NCBI GenBank assembly: GCA_033557685.1
Contig: JAWQRN010000579.1
Location: 1-28,206 of the forward strand
DNA from: Sperchopsis tessellata
Taxonomy: Eukaryota > Arthropoda > Insecta > Coleoptera > Hydrophilidae
Reading direction: 5' to 3'
Length of the DNA: 28,206 bases
Position 1 is the stretch's first letter, and every line of letters begins with the position of its first letter. The translations under genes were made by a program, and so were the position numbers. Below, piece by piece: positions 23,201 through 28,206 of this stretch. The notes under the pieces were generated by a model. That model was not told where the DNA came from, ran no database searches, and saw only the letters and a program-made list of their open reading frames with translations.

Positions 23201-24466
23201 TAAATCTATTACAAGATGATATCATTTCTGTTTGTTATAATGTCTGTTGTTTTTTCTCTTGTATTCTCTTAAGTTTTGCTGTTTGTGTTTGCCCAAATTA
23301 CTCAGGCTATATGGGGTTTATTTACCATTTCAATAATAATAACAAGCTATATACAGTCAAACAAGTCAATTTTTTTCCTAAGAGATTTCTTCCTATGAAA
23401 ATATACTTTACTGGCCATGATGACCTCTACAATTTTTTAACAAAAAATACTATTCTATCTGACTTCAGTGATACCATACCATAAGGGGGATCTAAAGAAA
23501 ATAGTTTTCAAGAAATAGAGCTGCAAATATTTGTTGTTTTTTTATATTTATTTATAGCTCAAGTTTTATATATTTTGTTTTTCTATTTTATGTACAGTCT
23601 GTTGGTGAACCTTCTACCCAGATGACATTGAACACCTTCCACTTTGCTGGAAGAGGTGAAATGAACGTGACACTTGGTATTCCACGTCTGAGAGAAATCC
23701 TGATGATGGCATCCAAAACGATCAAAACCCCCAGTATGGAAATACCATTTTTGGATGTTCCTGATTTAGAAATGAAAGCCGAGAACTTGCGAAGGCTGTT
23801 GACCAGAGTTGTCGTTTCCGACGTTTTAGAAAAAGTAGATGTGAGCGCCAACCTTCAAGTTAGACCTATAAGGTTCGTATGAAGTTTTCTGTTTAGCTGA
23901 ACTTTTTTTTATTTAAAGTTAAAACATAATATTTATATATATCTATTTTATTTTAGGCAGCAGTCTTATACGTTAAGGTTCCAGTTTCTTCCACACAAAC
24001 TGTATAAATCCGAGTTTCGAGTTAAACCAAAATTCATTTTGAGGCACATGACGAAGAAATTCTTTGGTCAAATGTTTTCGGCAATTAGGAAATATGCCAA
24101 AGTTACAGCAAGCTTGTAAGTGTTTGACTTACTTTTATATTTTCTTTTTATTGGAGTGACTTTTATTTTTTCTTGTTCTTTAAATTCTTTAATCTTGAGT
24201 AGACGAATTTAATTTCATCTTTTCTTTTTTTAGTGTAACTGTACAAGATGAAACAGGTACATCGATTCGTAAGAAAACAGGTGACGATGATGGTGAGGAC
24301 GACGAGAAAGATACTAAAGAAAAAACTACTCAAGACATGGAAATAGATGAAGATAGTTCTGATGAAGAACCGGAAGATGTTGAGGATGCCAAAGAGACTA
24401 ATAAATATCAACAAGCCCATGATGAACAAGAACCTGAAGATGAAGAAAAAGATGGAAATTCTGATG
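8110..24466 (+). CDS. POLR1A: RNA polymerase I largest subunit, 21 coding exons, 3' end beyond the window
   Basis: Catalytic A190-type subunit of nuclear RNA polymerase I, which transcribes pre-rRNA in the nucleolus. Exons: 8110-8293, 8456-8632, 8855-9037, 9144-9399, 9562-9703, 10320-10607, 13337-13557, 16184-16316, 16466-16688, 16778-16892, 17079-17271, 17813-17986, 18220-18545, 19324-19609, 21141-21269, 21355-21519, 21996-22192, 22968-23184, 23598-23872, 23957-24115, 24234-24466. All junctions are GT/AG and keep phase, giving 4,276 nt or 1,425 codons without a stop. Key parts are clamp zinc residues C71, C74, C81, H84 with C214/C217; active-site NADFDGDE at 577-584 (metal-binding Asp 579, 581, 583); bridge helix around 954-985; trigger loop with H1218; and an acidic jaw insertion at 1348-1425. 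GDEMNAHF, where Pol II and III have GDEMNLH, marks it as Pol I. Human POLR1A is about 1,720 residues, so the C-terminal jaw/clamp part is missing here, beyond a transposon-filled intron. The first ATG was chosen; M5 and M11 are alternatives. Confidence 0.95.
8456..8632 (+). CDS. POLR1A: POLR1A coding exon 2 (residues 62-121)
   Basis: Clamp core with the zinc site CGTC-x6-CPGH (C71, C74, C81, H84), followed by GYIDLPLPVVNPL and CLKC. The exon starts at GTCCG after TTTTAG and ends at ACCTG|GTACG in phase 1. Confidence 0.92.
8855..9037 (+). CDS. POLR1A: POLR1A coding exon 3 (residues 121-182)
   Basis: Helical clamp-head segment beginning AHLKHSLVVQCKLLNCGLL and ending in a lysine-rich stretch. 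Sequence is less conserved here, as in the family. The donor is AAAAG|GTAAGT. A minus-strand open frame across this exon is a shadow. Confidence 0.9.
9144..9399 (+). CDS. POLR1A: POLR1A coding exon 4 (residues 182-267)
   Basis: Contains CMYC (C214, C217), the second half of the clamp zinc site, equivalent to RCPHC in vertebrates. It then passes through a variable basic region to the start of the ESKRYM block, whose first codons span the junction. The exon ends TCCAA|GTAAGT in phase 2. Confidence 0.9.
9562..9703 (+). CDS. POLR1A: POLR1A coding exon 5 (residues 267-314)
   Basis: Carries the LFFKTLPVPPPNIRP motif, equivalent to the VPPxxxRP block that closes the clamp core in all large subunits. 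The exon ends cleanly in phase 0 at CCT|GTAAGT. Confidence 0.93.
9704..10319 (+). other. POLR1A: POLR1A intron 5
   Basis: A 616-bp AT-rich intron without a recognisable element. A decoy acceptor TTTTTCTAG at about 10260 is followed by a stop-containing frame; the acceptor TTCTTTTAG at 10319 keeps the reading frame. Confidence 0.75.
10320..10607 (+). CDS. POLR1A: POLR1A coding exon 6 (residues 315-410)
   Basis: Clamp/lid helical segment starting INIVRNMVSEHPQTKLYK and containing PIDKLNRIWEQLQNDVN, the Pol I version of the stretch that leads to the lid and rudder. Phase 0 at both ends. Confidence 0.93.
10772..10783. repeat. SINE target-site duplication, left copy
   Basis: AAATTTGATATT, repeated exactly at 11010-11021 on the other side of the SINE. 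A perfect 12-bp duplication is typical of LINE-machinery insertion and implies a fairly recent event compared with the other elements here. Confidence 0.85.
10784..11009 (-). mobile_element. tRNA-derived SINE with intact ends
   Basis: Minus-strand head ACACCTTGGTAGCCGTATGG contains an A-box-like TGGTAGCCGTATGG (11001-10988). A consensus B box GGTTCAATTCC lies at 10943-10933, about 45 bases on, as in RNA polymerase III internal promoters. Between them, a 7-base loop TTAGCTA gives an AGC anticodon, suggesting descent from tRNA-Ala. The acceptor stem no longer pairs well and there is no tRNA 3' end, so this is not a working tRNA gene. About 100 bases of unrelated body and an A-rich tail (T-rich on the plus strand, 10784-10800) follow. 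Exact 12-bp duplications flank it. Total length is 226 bp. Confidence 0.85.
11010..11021. repeat. SINE target-site duplication, right copy
   Basis: AAATTTGATATT, identical to 10772-10783, directly abutting the tRNA-like head of the SINE. Confidence 0.85.
11390..13025 (+). pseudogene. Decayed endonuclease/RT-type LINE in intron 6
   Basis: RT blocks appear in order in shifting frames. EVEQAIHKLKNNKS is at about 11440, SGQWPVDWSTSTFIVLHKKG at about 11570-11630, and RAFDSMNWHQLW at 11865-11900. RGIQQGCVLSHLLFNI (motif B) is at about 12020-12070. ADDPILIV, corresponding to the YADD catalytic motif, is at about 12157. NSSIEIKRGVA is near 12550 and AWTLKTTDRSKIDAFG near 12700, with RRLLGV after it. 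A C-terminal TGAPLQESVRS lies near 12980. Many stops are present. The clade is most like arthropod Jockey/CR1-type endonuclease-RT proteins, but I cannot settle it. It shares the POLR1A orientation. Confidence 0.75.
12226..12450 (+). mobile_element. Probable short retroelement or LINE-tail inserted in the LINE
   Basis: RT similarity stops after GRVKRK near 12226 and resumes near 12530. The block between contains CTTCCGGTAGGGACATAAAA, GGGCACGTAAAAGAACCC and a simple-repeat tail (AAATAAATAAACAAACAAAC) near 12424-12448. A microsatellite tail after a GC-richer body is the usual look of a SINE or LINE 3' end. No tRNA head or target duplication was found, so the start is uncertain. Confidence 0.45.
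13337..13557 (+). CDS. POLR1A: POLR1A coding exon 7 (residues 411-484)
   Basis: Holds the near-invariant MMGKRVNYAARSVI and PDPNLNIEEVGIP, the rudder/fork-proximal block of large subunits, then WNVEELRKMILNGPLVHPG. The Asn after KRV is also found in fungal Pol I subunits, so it is not an anomaly. Phase 2 end at CCTGG|GTAAGA. Confidence 0.96.
13850..13966 (-). pseudogene. LINE reverse-transcriptase remnant, left of the Tigger element
   Basis: The minus strand reads NETENVIREIKPHKAPGPDN followed by ITKQTIDQLSKESCQ. APGPD and its context are diagnostic of the block just before the RT fingers in Jockey-superfamily LINEs. No stop occurs within this short stretch. It ends at the TA target of the Tigger element. 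Confidence 0.65.
13967..15794 (-). mobile_element. Near-complete but decayed Tigger/pogo-type DNA transposon
   Basis: Terminal inverted repeats CAGTAAAGCTCTGGTAATCC (left) and, reversed, CAGTAAAGCTTCGCTAATCC (right) are flanked by TA at 13965-13966 and 15795-15796, the normal target duplication. A CAGT start and CTAATCC-type end are typical of the pogo superfamily. On the minus strand the transposase begins at about 15583 with MAPKKPRETKTFAEKQDIL, a CENP-B-like N-terminal helix-turn-helix, and continues through ALAEKYG and ISDIKKNKEKI. Later blocks include KWFQLHRGRQ near 15290 and a decayed DDE core (KARNSRAFKN-like near 14850, KTVLLVNNAPSH-like near 14690). Numerous stops and frameshifts make it inactive. 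1,828 bp is close to full length for a Tigger. Confidence 0.85.
15795..16080 (-). pseudogene. LINE remnant, right of the Tigger element
   Basis: The minus strand contains QRTKSTADHINQKLSKTNN and further broken frames that plausibly precede the RT block seen at 13850-13966 in one LINE copy. Similarity on this side is weak; position and orientation are the main argument. Confidence 0.35.
16184..16316 (+). CDS. POLR1A: POLR1A coding exon 8 (residues 484-528)
   Basis: Continues from HPG with AVVVEYENGMTTRINP, and ends in KRLLTPDDKDNGFKGVKL, the Pol I-type linker before the active-site domain. Phase 0 end at TTG|GTAATA. Confidence 0.93.
16466..16688 (+). CDS. POLR1A: POLR1A coding exon 9, catalytic core (residues 529-603)
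   Basis: Active-site exon. LINRQPTLHKPSI is followed by [22 protein letters not shown]. The three Asp of DFDGD (579, 581, 583) hold the catalytic magnesium. AHF after GDEMN separates Pol I from Pol II and III. Confidence 0.97.
16778..16892 (+). CDS. POLR1A: POLR1A coding exon 10 (residues 603-641)
   Basis: Carries NQYLVPKDGTPLSGLIQDHM, the conserved block after the active site. It joins in phase 2 to exon 11. Confidence 0.95.
17079..17271 (+). CDS. POLR1A: POLR1A coding exon 11 (residues 641-705)
   Basis: Contains LLQPSILKPKVLWSGKQVLS, equivalent to the PAILKPxPLWTGKQ pore block of large subunits. Phase 0 end at AAG|GTAAGT. Confidence 0.95.
17272..17812 (+). other. POLR1A: POLR1A intron 11
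   Basis: 541-bp AT-rich intron; no transposon or RNA signature seen. The open frame that continues into its start is simple read-through past the donor. Confidence 0.7.
17813..17986 (+). CDS. POLR1A: POLR1A coding exon 12 (residues 706-763)
   Basis: Contains NGELLVGVLDKTHYGATAYG and LVHCIYE, the pore/funnel block. CGGTPFTYDNCMSEAEVIIR before it is the Pol I-style spacer. Phase 0 at both ends. Confidence 0.95.
18220..18545 (+). CDS. POLR1A: POLR1A coding exon 13 (residues 764-872)
   Basis: Funnel domain: LYGGTYAIRLLSSLAKLFTA and GFTLGTQDILVMEKADKKR, followed by a lysine-rich helical stretch and SYTNDINK. Longest coding exon in the window at 326 bp. Confidence 0.95.
18546..19323 (+). other. 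POLR1A: POLR1A intron 13
   Basis: 778-bp intron. The middle part (18600-18840) is less AT-rich than usual here and may be repeat-derived, but I do not recognise a family. It ends in a long T tract directly before TAG|AG. Confidence 0.6.
19324..19609 (+). CDS. POLR1A: POLR1A coding exon 14 (residues 872-967)
   Basis: Funnel to bridge helix: LMVASGAKGSTVNTMQISCL, IELEGKRPP, then FFFHCMAGRE at the very end. The apparent open frame upstream of 19324 is intron read-through; the acceptor T(n)AG|AGTTTC is clear. Confidence 0.96.
19610..21140 (+). other. POLR1A: POLR1A intron 14
   Basis: 1,531-bp intron that splits the bridge helix between GRE and GLID. A segment starting TGTTGGGGGAAATACGG at 20413 looks like an LTR start, but no matching LTR end or target duplication was found. 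Nothing else is recognised. Confidence 0.6.
21141..21269 (+). CDS. POLR1A: POLR1A coding exon 15 (residues 968-1010)
   Basis: Bridge-helix continuation GLIDTAVKTSRSGYLQRCL, then TVRDSDGSVIQ. In polymerases this helix spans the cleft beside the active site and moves during translocation. Phase 0 at both ends. Confidence 0.96.
21355..21519 (+). CDS. POLR1A: POLR1A coding exon 16 (residues 1011-1065)
   Basis: Begins FQYGEDGMDITKAQFL, the block following the bridge helix, then enters the foot domain. Phase 0 at both ends. Confidence 0.94.
21520..21995 (+). other. POLR1A: POLR1A intron 16
   Basis: 476-bp AT-rich intron. Nothing recognised beyond short palindromes such as CAATATTATATTG near 21580. 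Confidence 0.65.
21996..22192 (+). CDS. POLR1A: POLR1A coding exon 17 (residues 1066-1131)
   Basis: Foot domain, lysine-rich and less conserved; family-like pattern SPFTLFSVAVKDRV and KYVAELWESVQRDMREK. Phase 2 end joined to AAA TTA in exon 18. Confidence 0.9.
22193..22967 (+). other. POLR1A: POLR1A intron 17 with a LINE scrap
   Basis: 775-bp intron. 22480-22780 reads on the minus strand as RT-derived sequence, listed separately. The rest is AT-rich. Confidence 0.65.
22480..22780 (-). pseudogene. C-terminal LINE reverse-transcriptase fragment in intron 17
   Basis: Minus-strand frames give LNWNSHVDYIWKVISSVIGA then HKRTAYFQPTNTKKVI. This matches the Jockey-superfamily thumb block, LxWNxHIxxxxxKxxxxxGxLxRxxxxxP. 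Frameshifts follow within about 60 bases. The fragment is antisense to POLR1A, like the LINE remnant in intron 7, but the two cover different parts of the protein. Confidence 0.65.
22968..23184 (+). CDS. POLR1A: POLR1A coding exon 18 (residues 1131-1203)
   Basis: Foot/cleft segment: YQPDVHFGAMNERLWNLM, a basic helix, then LCSPGEPVGLLAAQ, the conserved cleft block before the trigger loop. The frame runs open for about 300 more bases into the intron, but the donor CAG|GTAAGA and the family alignment place the junction here. Confidence 0.95.
23185..23597 (+). other. POLR1A: POLR1A intron 18
   Basis: 413-bp intron with a long accidental open frame in its first 300 bases. That frame has no family similarity. 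No element recognised. Confidence 0.7.
23598..23872 (+). CDS. POLR1A: POLR1A coding exon 19, trigger loop (residues 1204-1295)
   Basis: Begins SVGEPSTQMTLNTFHFAG; H1218 is the trigger-loop His that closes over the incoming nucleotide. GRGEMNVTLGIPRLREILM follows and is one of the best conserved blocks of Pol I. The donor AG|GTTCGT is weaker than others in the gene but keeps phase with exon 20. Confidence 0.96.
23957..24115 (+). CDS. POLR1A: POLR1A coding exon 20 (residues 1295-1348)
   Basis: Start of the jaw: QQSYTLRFQFLPHKLYKSEF, then basic helices around FILRHMTKKFFGQMF. Human Pol I has a comparable YQLRFQFLPH stretch. Phase 2 end. Confidence 0.92.
24234..24466 (+). CDS. POLR1A: POLR1A coding exon 21, acidic jaw insertion (residues 1348-1425)
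   Basis: About 33 of 78 residues are Asp or Glu, in runs such as DDDGEDDEKD and DEDSSDEEPEDVED. In Pol I, an acidic loop inserted in the jaw (the expander or DNA-mimicking loop) can occupy the DNA cleft in the inactive enzyme; this exon is placed where that loop belongs. The frame runs on to a stop at 24537, but a good donor GATG|GTGAGC at 24466 and the missing conserved C-terminus favour splicing. Confidence 0.85.
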
Positions 24467-24535
24467 GTGAGCTAAAATTATATCTTACTCAATTAAAGTT
24501 ACTCTTATCACATTGTTTTACTCGCCAAGATAATT

Positions 24536-24680
24536 GAGGTAAATAATACACTTTGTATAGCATCACAAATTTTTAATTTTGTTGCCTAGTTTCGTTTTTT
24601 AAAACATATTGATAATTAAAAATACTATAACTTAGCAGCCTAATTTATAACATTTTTGGGAGAAGGGGTATACAATTTAA
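24536..24680. repeat. Terminal inverted repeat of the Penelope pair, left
   Basis: Reverse complement closely matches 27128-27267, including AATGTTATAAATTAGGCTGC, ATATGTTTTAAAAAAC and the outer GTATTATTTACCTC. It is produced by the two copies facing away from each other and gives the whole 2.73-kb unit inverted ends. Confidence 0.85.
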
Positions 24681-25276
24681 CGGGAGTTGGAGCAGGGGTT
24701 CAATAGAGGGGATCTGTTTAATTCTAAAAGTTCATTGACACAGTTATGTAAACTATTGTTTGAATGTATTTTTATTTCAATTGTCTGAATATAATTTAAG
24801 CGAATGCTGTTTTGCGTAATATGAATTTTTATTTGTGGAATATATGTGTGAATTTCACTTGGTGTGGGGTGGGTAATCTAGGTTTATGTATTTTTTGTAT
24901 TCGCTAATATGTTCGTCCGTTATGATTTTGAAATTTCTACCAGTTTGACCGATGTATACTGTATTGCACTCTGAACAAGACAATCTATAGACACCCGATT
25001 TTTGTAAAATGTCTGTATGGTCTGATAATTTTCCTAGGTATGTTATGACTACATATGGTTCATTAGAAATTAATTTTTGTTGTGGATATATCATATTAGT
25101 AATTATTTTTTTAATGTGTAACCTTAAAAGTGTGTCTATTTGGGAGGTAAAGAATCCGTTGCTTAAAGCAATTTGTTTAATGATGGCAATTTCCTGTTCT
25201 TTCTTTTCATCCGAAAGGATATCTAGTCTATTTATCATAGCTCTAAAACTTGAAAGTTTATGAAAAATATGATGTT
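24536..25276 (-). mobile_element. Penelope-like element, truncated inverted copy with GIY-YIG region
   Basis: The minus strand, from about 25276 down, reads HHIFHKLSSFRAMINRLDI, then EQEIAIIKQIA, and then a GIY-YIG endonuclease start: GVYRLSCSECNTVYIGQTGR. Penelope-like elements are retroelements in which an RT is followed by this nuclease. The open part covers 24855-25238 without a stop. Only the 3' third is present. Its outer end, beginning GAGGTAAATAATAC at 24536, is the reverse complement of the end of the neighbouring copy. Compared with that copy it lacks roughly 70 bases around 25010, before the GVY motif. Confidence 0.85.
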
Positions 25277-25279
25277 AAC

Positions 25280-27267
25280 TACGGTGTACATTTAAAGGTA
25301 ATACATTTTGAGCTTGTCCATAAACTCCACCCTATTGAATTTGATAGTTTGGGTGATAAAGTTAGACAAAATGTTAGTCAAATTATTCACACTAAATTTA
25401 TTACCTAAACTAAAAAACTTACACATTTAAAAGAACAACAATTATCAAAAACCCCTAATTTAAATACTACAGTTTTTACGGATTAGGAAAAACACTTACT
25501 AAGTACACACCTCTAGTACCAATAAAAATCACTTTGAAAGAATTTATAGCAATTGGCGCTGAAATAGCATTAAACAAATGAAGCACAGATACCAATGCCA
25601 AAAAATATTTAATAAGAAAGATTATATCTAATCGTCGTAGTATCAATAACTCTAATCACGAATTTAAAACACTTAAGTCAATCAAAACAAAAATTGCAGA
25701 TAATGATATAGTATCCACAAAAGCCGACAAAGGAAACCCCATAGTTATATTAGAAAAACTTAAATACACTCAGAAAGTTCAAAACTTTATAGAAAAAGAA
25801 AACGTAGAAGTGCTTAGATCTGATCTGACTAAAATATTCCAGAGACACCTAAAAACAATTAAAATCCTGTGTTTTTCTATTCACGCCTATTCAAAAGAAA
25901 TATCTAATCAACATGAACCCTCAACCCCCTAAGCTATATGAACTTCTTAAAATTCACAAAGAAAACAACCCAATCCGACCTGTAGTTTCTTATACACATG
26001 CTCCTACAAATTAAATACCATTTTTTGAAATTACACAAAATTTAATCCAAAGTTTAGTATAAAAAATTTACACCAATTGGCTAATAAAATTGCACAATCA
26101 CATCTCCCAATCAATAACAAATTAGTTTCTTTTGAGGTTACAAGTATGTTTAGTAAAATCCCTGAACAAAACTGTATCACATTAGTCCAAAAACATCTTG
26201 ATCGACATGATTTACTACCTGTCATAAAATCAGAATTGACATCCCTTTCAAGGTTTGTAGGTATTAGCCTGCTTTGAGGTACAGATAGACAATTAAACAC
26301 ATTTTTAAAATACATTAACACATTACACAAAAATATCGAGTTCACTGTAGAAATTGAAATAGATAATAAAATAAATTTCTTAGATTTAACACTTTGCCAC
26401 ATTTCTCACTCTTTACAATTTCAAATTTATAGAAAGCCAACATTTACAACAATATCTGCTAGTTCACAACATAGACTAGATAATCTTTCAGATAAAAATA
26501 ACGAACAGGAAATTGCCATCATTAAGCAGATTGCTATAAGCAAGATTTTTTACCTCCCAAATAGACACGCTTTTAAGATTACACATTAAGAAAACGGTTA
26601 CTAATTTGTTATATCCACAACAAAAATTATTTTCTAATGAACCATATGTAGTCTTAACATACCTAGGAAAATTATCAGACCATATTGCTAACATTTTGTC
26701 CAAACTAAAATAAAAAGTTGCCTTCAAATCAACCACAAATATTTAACTCTAAAGACCCTACAGATATTTTATAAAAATCGGGTGTCTATAGATTGTCTTG
26801 CTCAGAGTGTAATACAGTATACATCGGTCAAACTGGAAGAAATTTCAAAATCAGAACTGACGAACATATTAGCGAATACAAAAAATACATAAACCTAGGA
26901 TTACCCACCCCAAACCAAGTGAAATTTCGCTGATCACCTTCTAGAAACAGGGCACTCACTTCAACGAATAAAAATAGACGCCCTTCATTTTTTGCAACAA
27001 AGCATTCACATAAATTATCTTAAGACAAAAGAAATAACATTCAAACAATAGTTTACATAATTGTGTCAATGAACTTTTAAAAGAAAACATCCCTTCTACT
27101 GAACCTCTGCTTCAACTCTCACTTAATTGTATCTTCCTATACCCAAAAATGTTATAAATTAGGCTGCTAAGTTGTAGTATTCTTAGTTATGAATATGTTT
27201 TAAAAAACAAAACTAGTCAAAAAAATTATAAAATCTGCGAAACTATACAAAGGGTATTATTTACCTC
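25280..27267 (+). mobile_element. Penelope-like element, longer plus-strand copy with RT core deleted
   Basis: Plus-strand blocks in shifting frames: an N-terminal part (DSLGDKVRQNVSQIIHTK at about 25346), PPKLYELLKIHKENNPIRPV at about 25928, and VVSYTHAPT. The palm start NNKLVSFEVTSMFSKIP (motif A region) is at 26110-26160. Then KSELTSL is followed almost at once by GTDRQLNTFLKYINTLHKN at about 26279 and INFLDLTL and YRKPTFT. The segment that should hold the YVDD catalytic motif is absent. The GIY-YIG region follows at 26770-26900 and HLLETGHSLQRIKIDALHFL near 26940. Many stops make it inactive. It ends GTATTATTTACCTC at 27267, the inverse of 24536. Confidence 0.85.
27128..27267. repeat. Terminal inverted repeat of the Penelope pair, right
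   Basis: 3' untranslated end of the plus-strand copy, matching the left end in inverse orientation with scattered substitutions and small indels. Confidence 0.85.
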
Positions 27268-27540
27268 ATAATTTTTAAGTATGAATTTTCATGAAGTAAT
27301 GGTTAACTACATTAAATATTGCTTTCTTTTCTTAAGTTAAACATAGGTGAAAAAAAATGAATAAATTCACTTTTGTAAAATTATATTTGTGGAATCAAAA
27401 AGAATTTTTATTATAAGTACTAAACATAAACGTTTCCTACAGATCCGTACTTTTTGATATTTTCATTTTAGTGTACGATTAGATCATAAAGCTTACGAAA
27501 GATATCGTATTTTTAAGTTGTTTTTAAGTGATTTTACAAT

Positions 27541-28206
27541 AATGTATGTGTAAGATTTATTAACCGGAATTTTTTTATAGAAAATTCACATTTATTGTAT
27601 GAAAATGGTAAAAAATATTTTATTCATAGTATTGCCCATCGCTAGCTACACATTTTTCCTAACTCTCTGGCAATTTGTGGATGCCACGCCAAAAAAATTG
27701 TTGCTCTTTTGAGCCAAACCAATCATCGAGCAATTTTCTTAAGAAGTGAAGCGCTGCTTAGCAAGTGTGTGTCCCATCGATGCAAATAAGTTGTAATCGG
27801 ATGGAGCCAAGTCTGGTGAGTAAGCCACATGCGAAAGTATTTACCAACTAAACGCCTCAATCCTTTCCTTGACTGGTTTTGCTGTGTGCGATGGTGCATT
27901 ATCATGAAACTTTGTGTTACCTCTTGATATTCTGGTTGTTTTTTACGCAATGCTTGGTTCAAATCCATCATTTGTTGTCGGTAGCGTACAGTATTAACAG
28001 TTCCGCCAGGTTTTAGAAGCTCATAATAGATAACACCCCCAAACACAGAGCATTGTCTTCCGTCCATAGCGATTTGGCATTGAAGTCGATGTCGCTGGTT
28101 TGCTTTGAGTTACCCATGATCTTTTACGTTTAGGATTCTCGAAATATATCCATTTTTCATCGCCAGTCACAATTCAATGGAGAAATGATTTTCTTTTGTA
28201 CCTGGA
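27541..28206 (-). mobile_element. Decayed mariner (DD34D) transposon, 3' part
   Basis: Minus-strand transposase blocks: VTGDEKWIYFENPKRK with the first catalytic Asp near 28165; YGRKTMLCVWGGVIYYELL near 28060-28000; RYRQQMMDLNQAL near 27970; HDNAPSHTAKPV with the second Asp near 27890; YSPDLAPSDYNLF with the third Asp near 27800. The C-terminal part then runs to about 27620. At least two frameshifts and a stop after AKQRF make it inactive. The window edge removes the N-terminal half. The 3' terminal repeat is presumed at about 27541-27570 (GTATGTGTAAGATTTATTAA on the plus strand), as the sequence just inside resembles known mariner ends, but the exact border is uncertain. Confidence 0.85.

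Larger units (their letters stand above)
24467..28206 (+). other. POLR1A: POLR1A intron 21 (5' part), filled by transposons
   Basis: At least 3.7 kb without any further POLR1A exon. The conserved C-terminal blocks of the subunit (for example the GTGLFxL end) are not found in any frame, so the intron must run past the window. 27269-27540, between the Penelope pair and the mariner, shows no gene. Apparent acceptors near 27442 and 27473 lead into stops in the required phase. Confidence 0.7.

Noticed and set aside
22951..23484. 177-codon plus-strand open frame as a separate gene
   Set aside because: Its first part is POLR1A exon 18; the rest is accidental read-through past the donor at 23184 with no family similarity.
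24467..24537. Native C-terminus of POLR1A at the stop codon at 24537
   Set aside because: The family has roughly 300 more conserved residues, and a strong GTGAGC donor lies at 24467.
27440..27540. Next POLR1A exon after TTTCATTTTAG or TTTCCTACAG
   Set aside because: In the required phase both lead to stops within a few codons, and neither resembles the Pol I C-terminal domain.
1..28206. CRISPR arrays, operons, riboswitches or bacterial mobile systems
   Set aside because: The sequence is plainly eukaryotic (spliced genes, Pol III SINE, LINEs), and no regularly spaced repeat array is present.

Overview
The window is AT-rich eukaryotic DNA with short spliceosomal exons, GT/AG introns and a dense load of decayed transposons (mariner-like, Tigger/pogo, several LINE clades, Penelope-like elements and a tRNA-derived SINE). 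This points to an arthropod, most likely an insect. The transposon mix would suit a beetle, but nothing in the sequence fixes the order. No operon, CRISPR array or bacterial feature is present.

Two conserved host genes lie here in divergent orientation. On the minus strand, 6335-6589 encodes a complete 84-residue ribosomal protein S27 (RpS27), with a 105-bp intron directly before its ATG. On the plus strand, 8110-24466 carries 21 coding exons of the largest subunit of RNA polymerase I (POLR1A/RPA1). The exons join in phase without a stop to give about 1,425 residues, from the N-terminal clamp to the acidic insertion in the jaw. The last roughly 300 residues expected from the family are not in the window and should lie past the right edge. 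One gene makes the enzyme that transcribes rRNA and the other a 40S protein, so both serve ribosome production.

Layout: 1-772, decayed mariner-like transposon (minus). 880-1045, LINE scrap. 1110-2165, no gene seen. 2170-4612, an old minus-strand LINE split by a plus-strand Jockey-type LINE. 4613-6280, no gene, one small MITE-like repeat. 6289-6830, RpS27. 6830-8102, divergent intergenic region with a heat-shock-element match, an 8-bp-arm inverted repeat and an 86-bp direct repeat. 8103-24466, POLR1A. Its introns hold a SINE with a perfect 12-bp target duplication and a decayed LINE (intron 6), a 1.83-kb Tigger/pogo element inside another LINE remnant (intron 7), and a further LINE scrap (intron 17). 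24467-28206 is the start of the next POLR1A intron. It contains two Penelope-like copies facing opposite ways, sharing the same terminal sequence at both outer ends, and then the 3' part of a DD34D mariner.

I found no convincing undescribed system. The most distinctive structures are the fold-back Penelope pair whose RT core is deleted, the layered transposon insertions, and the paired motifs in the RpS27-POLR1A intergenic region.
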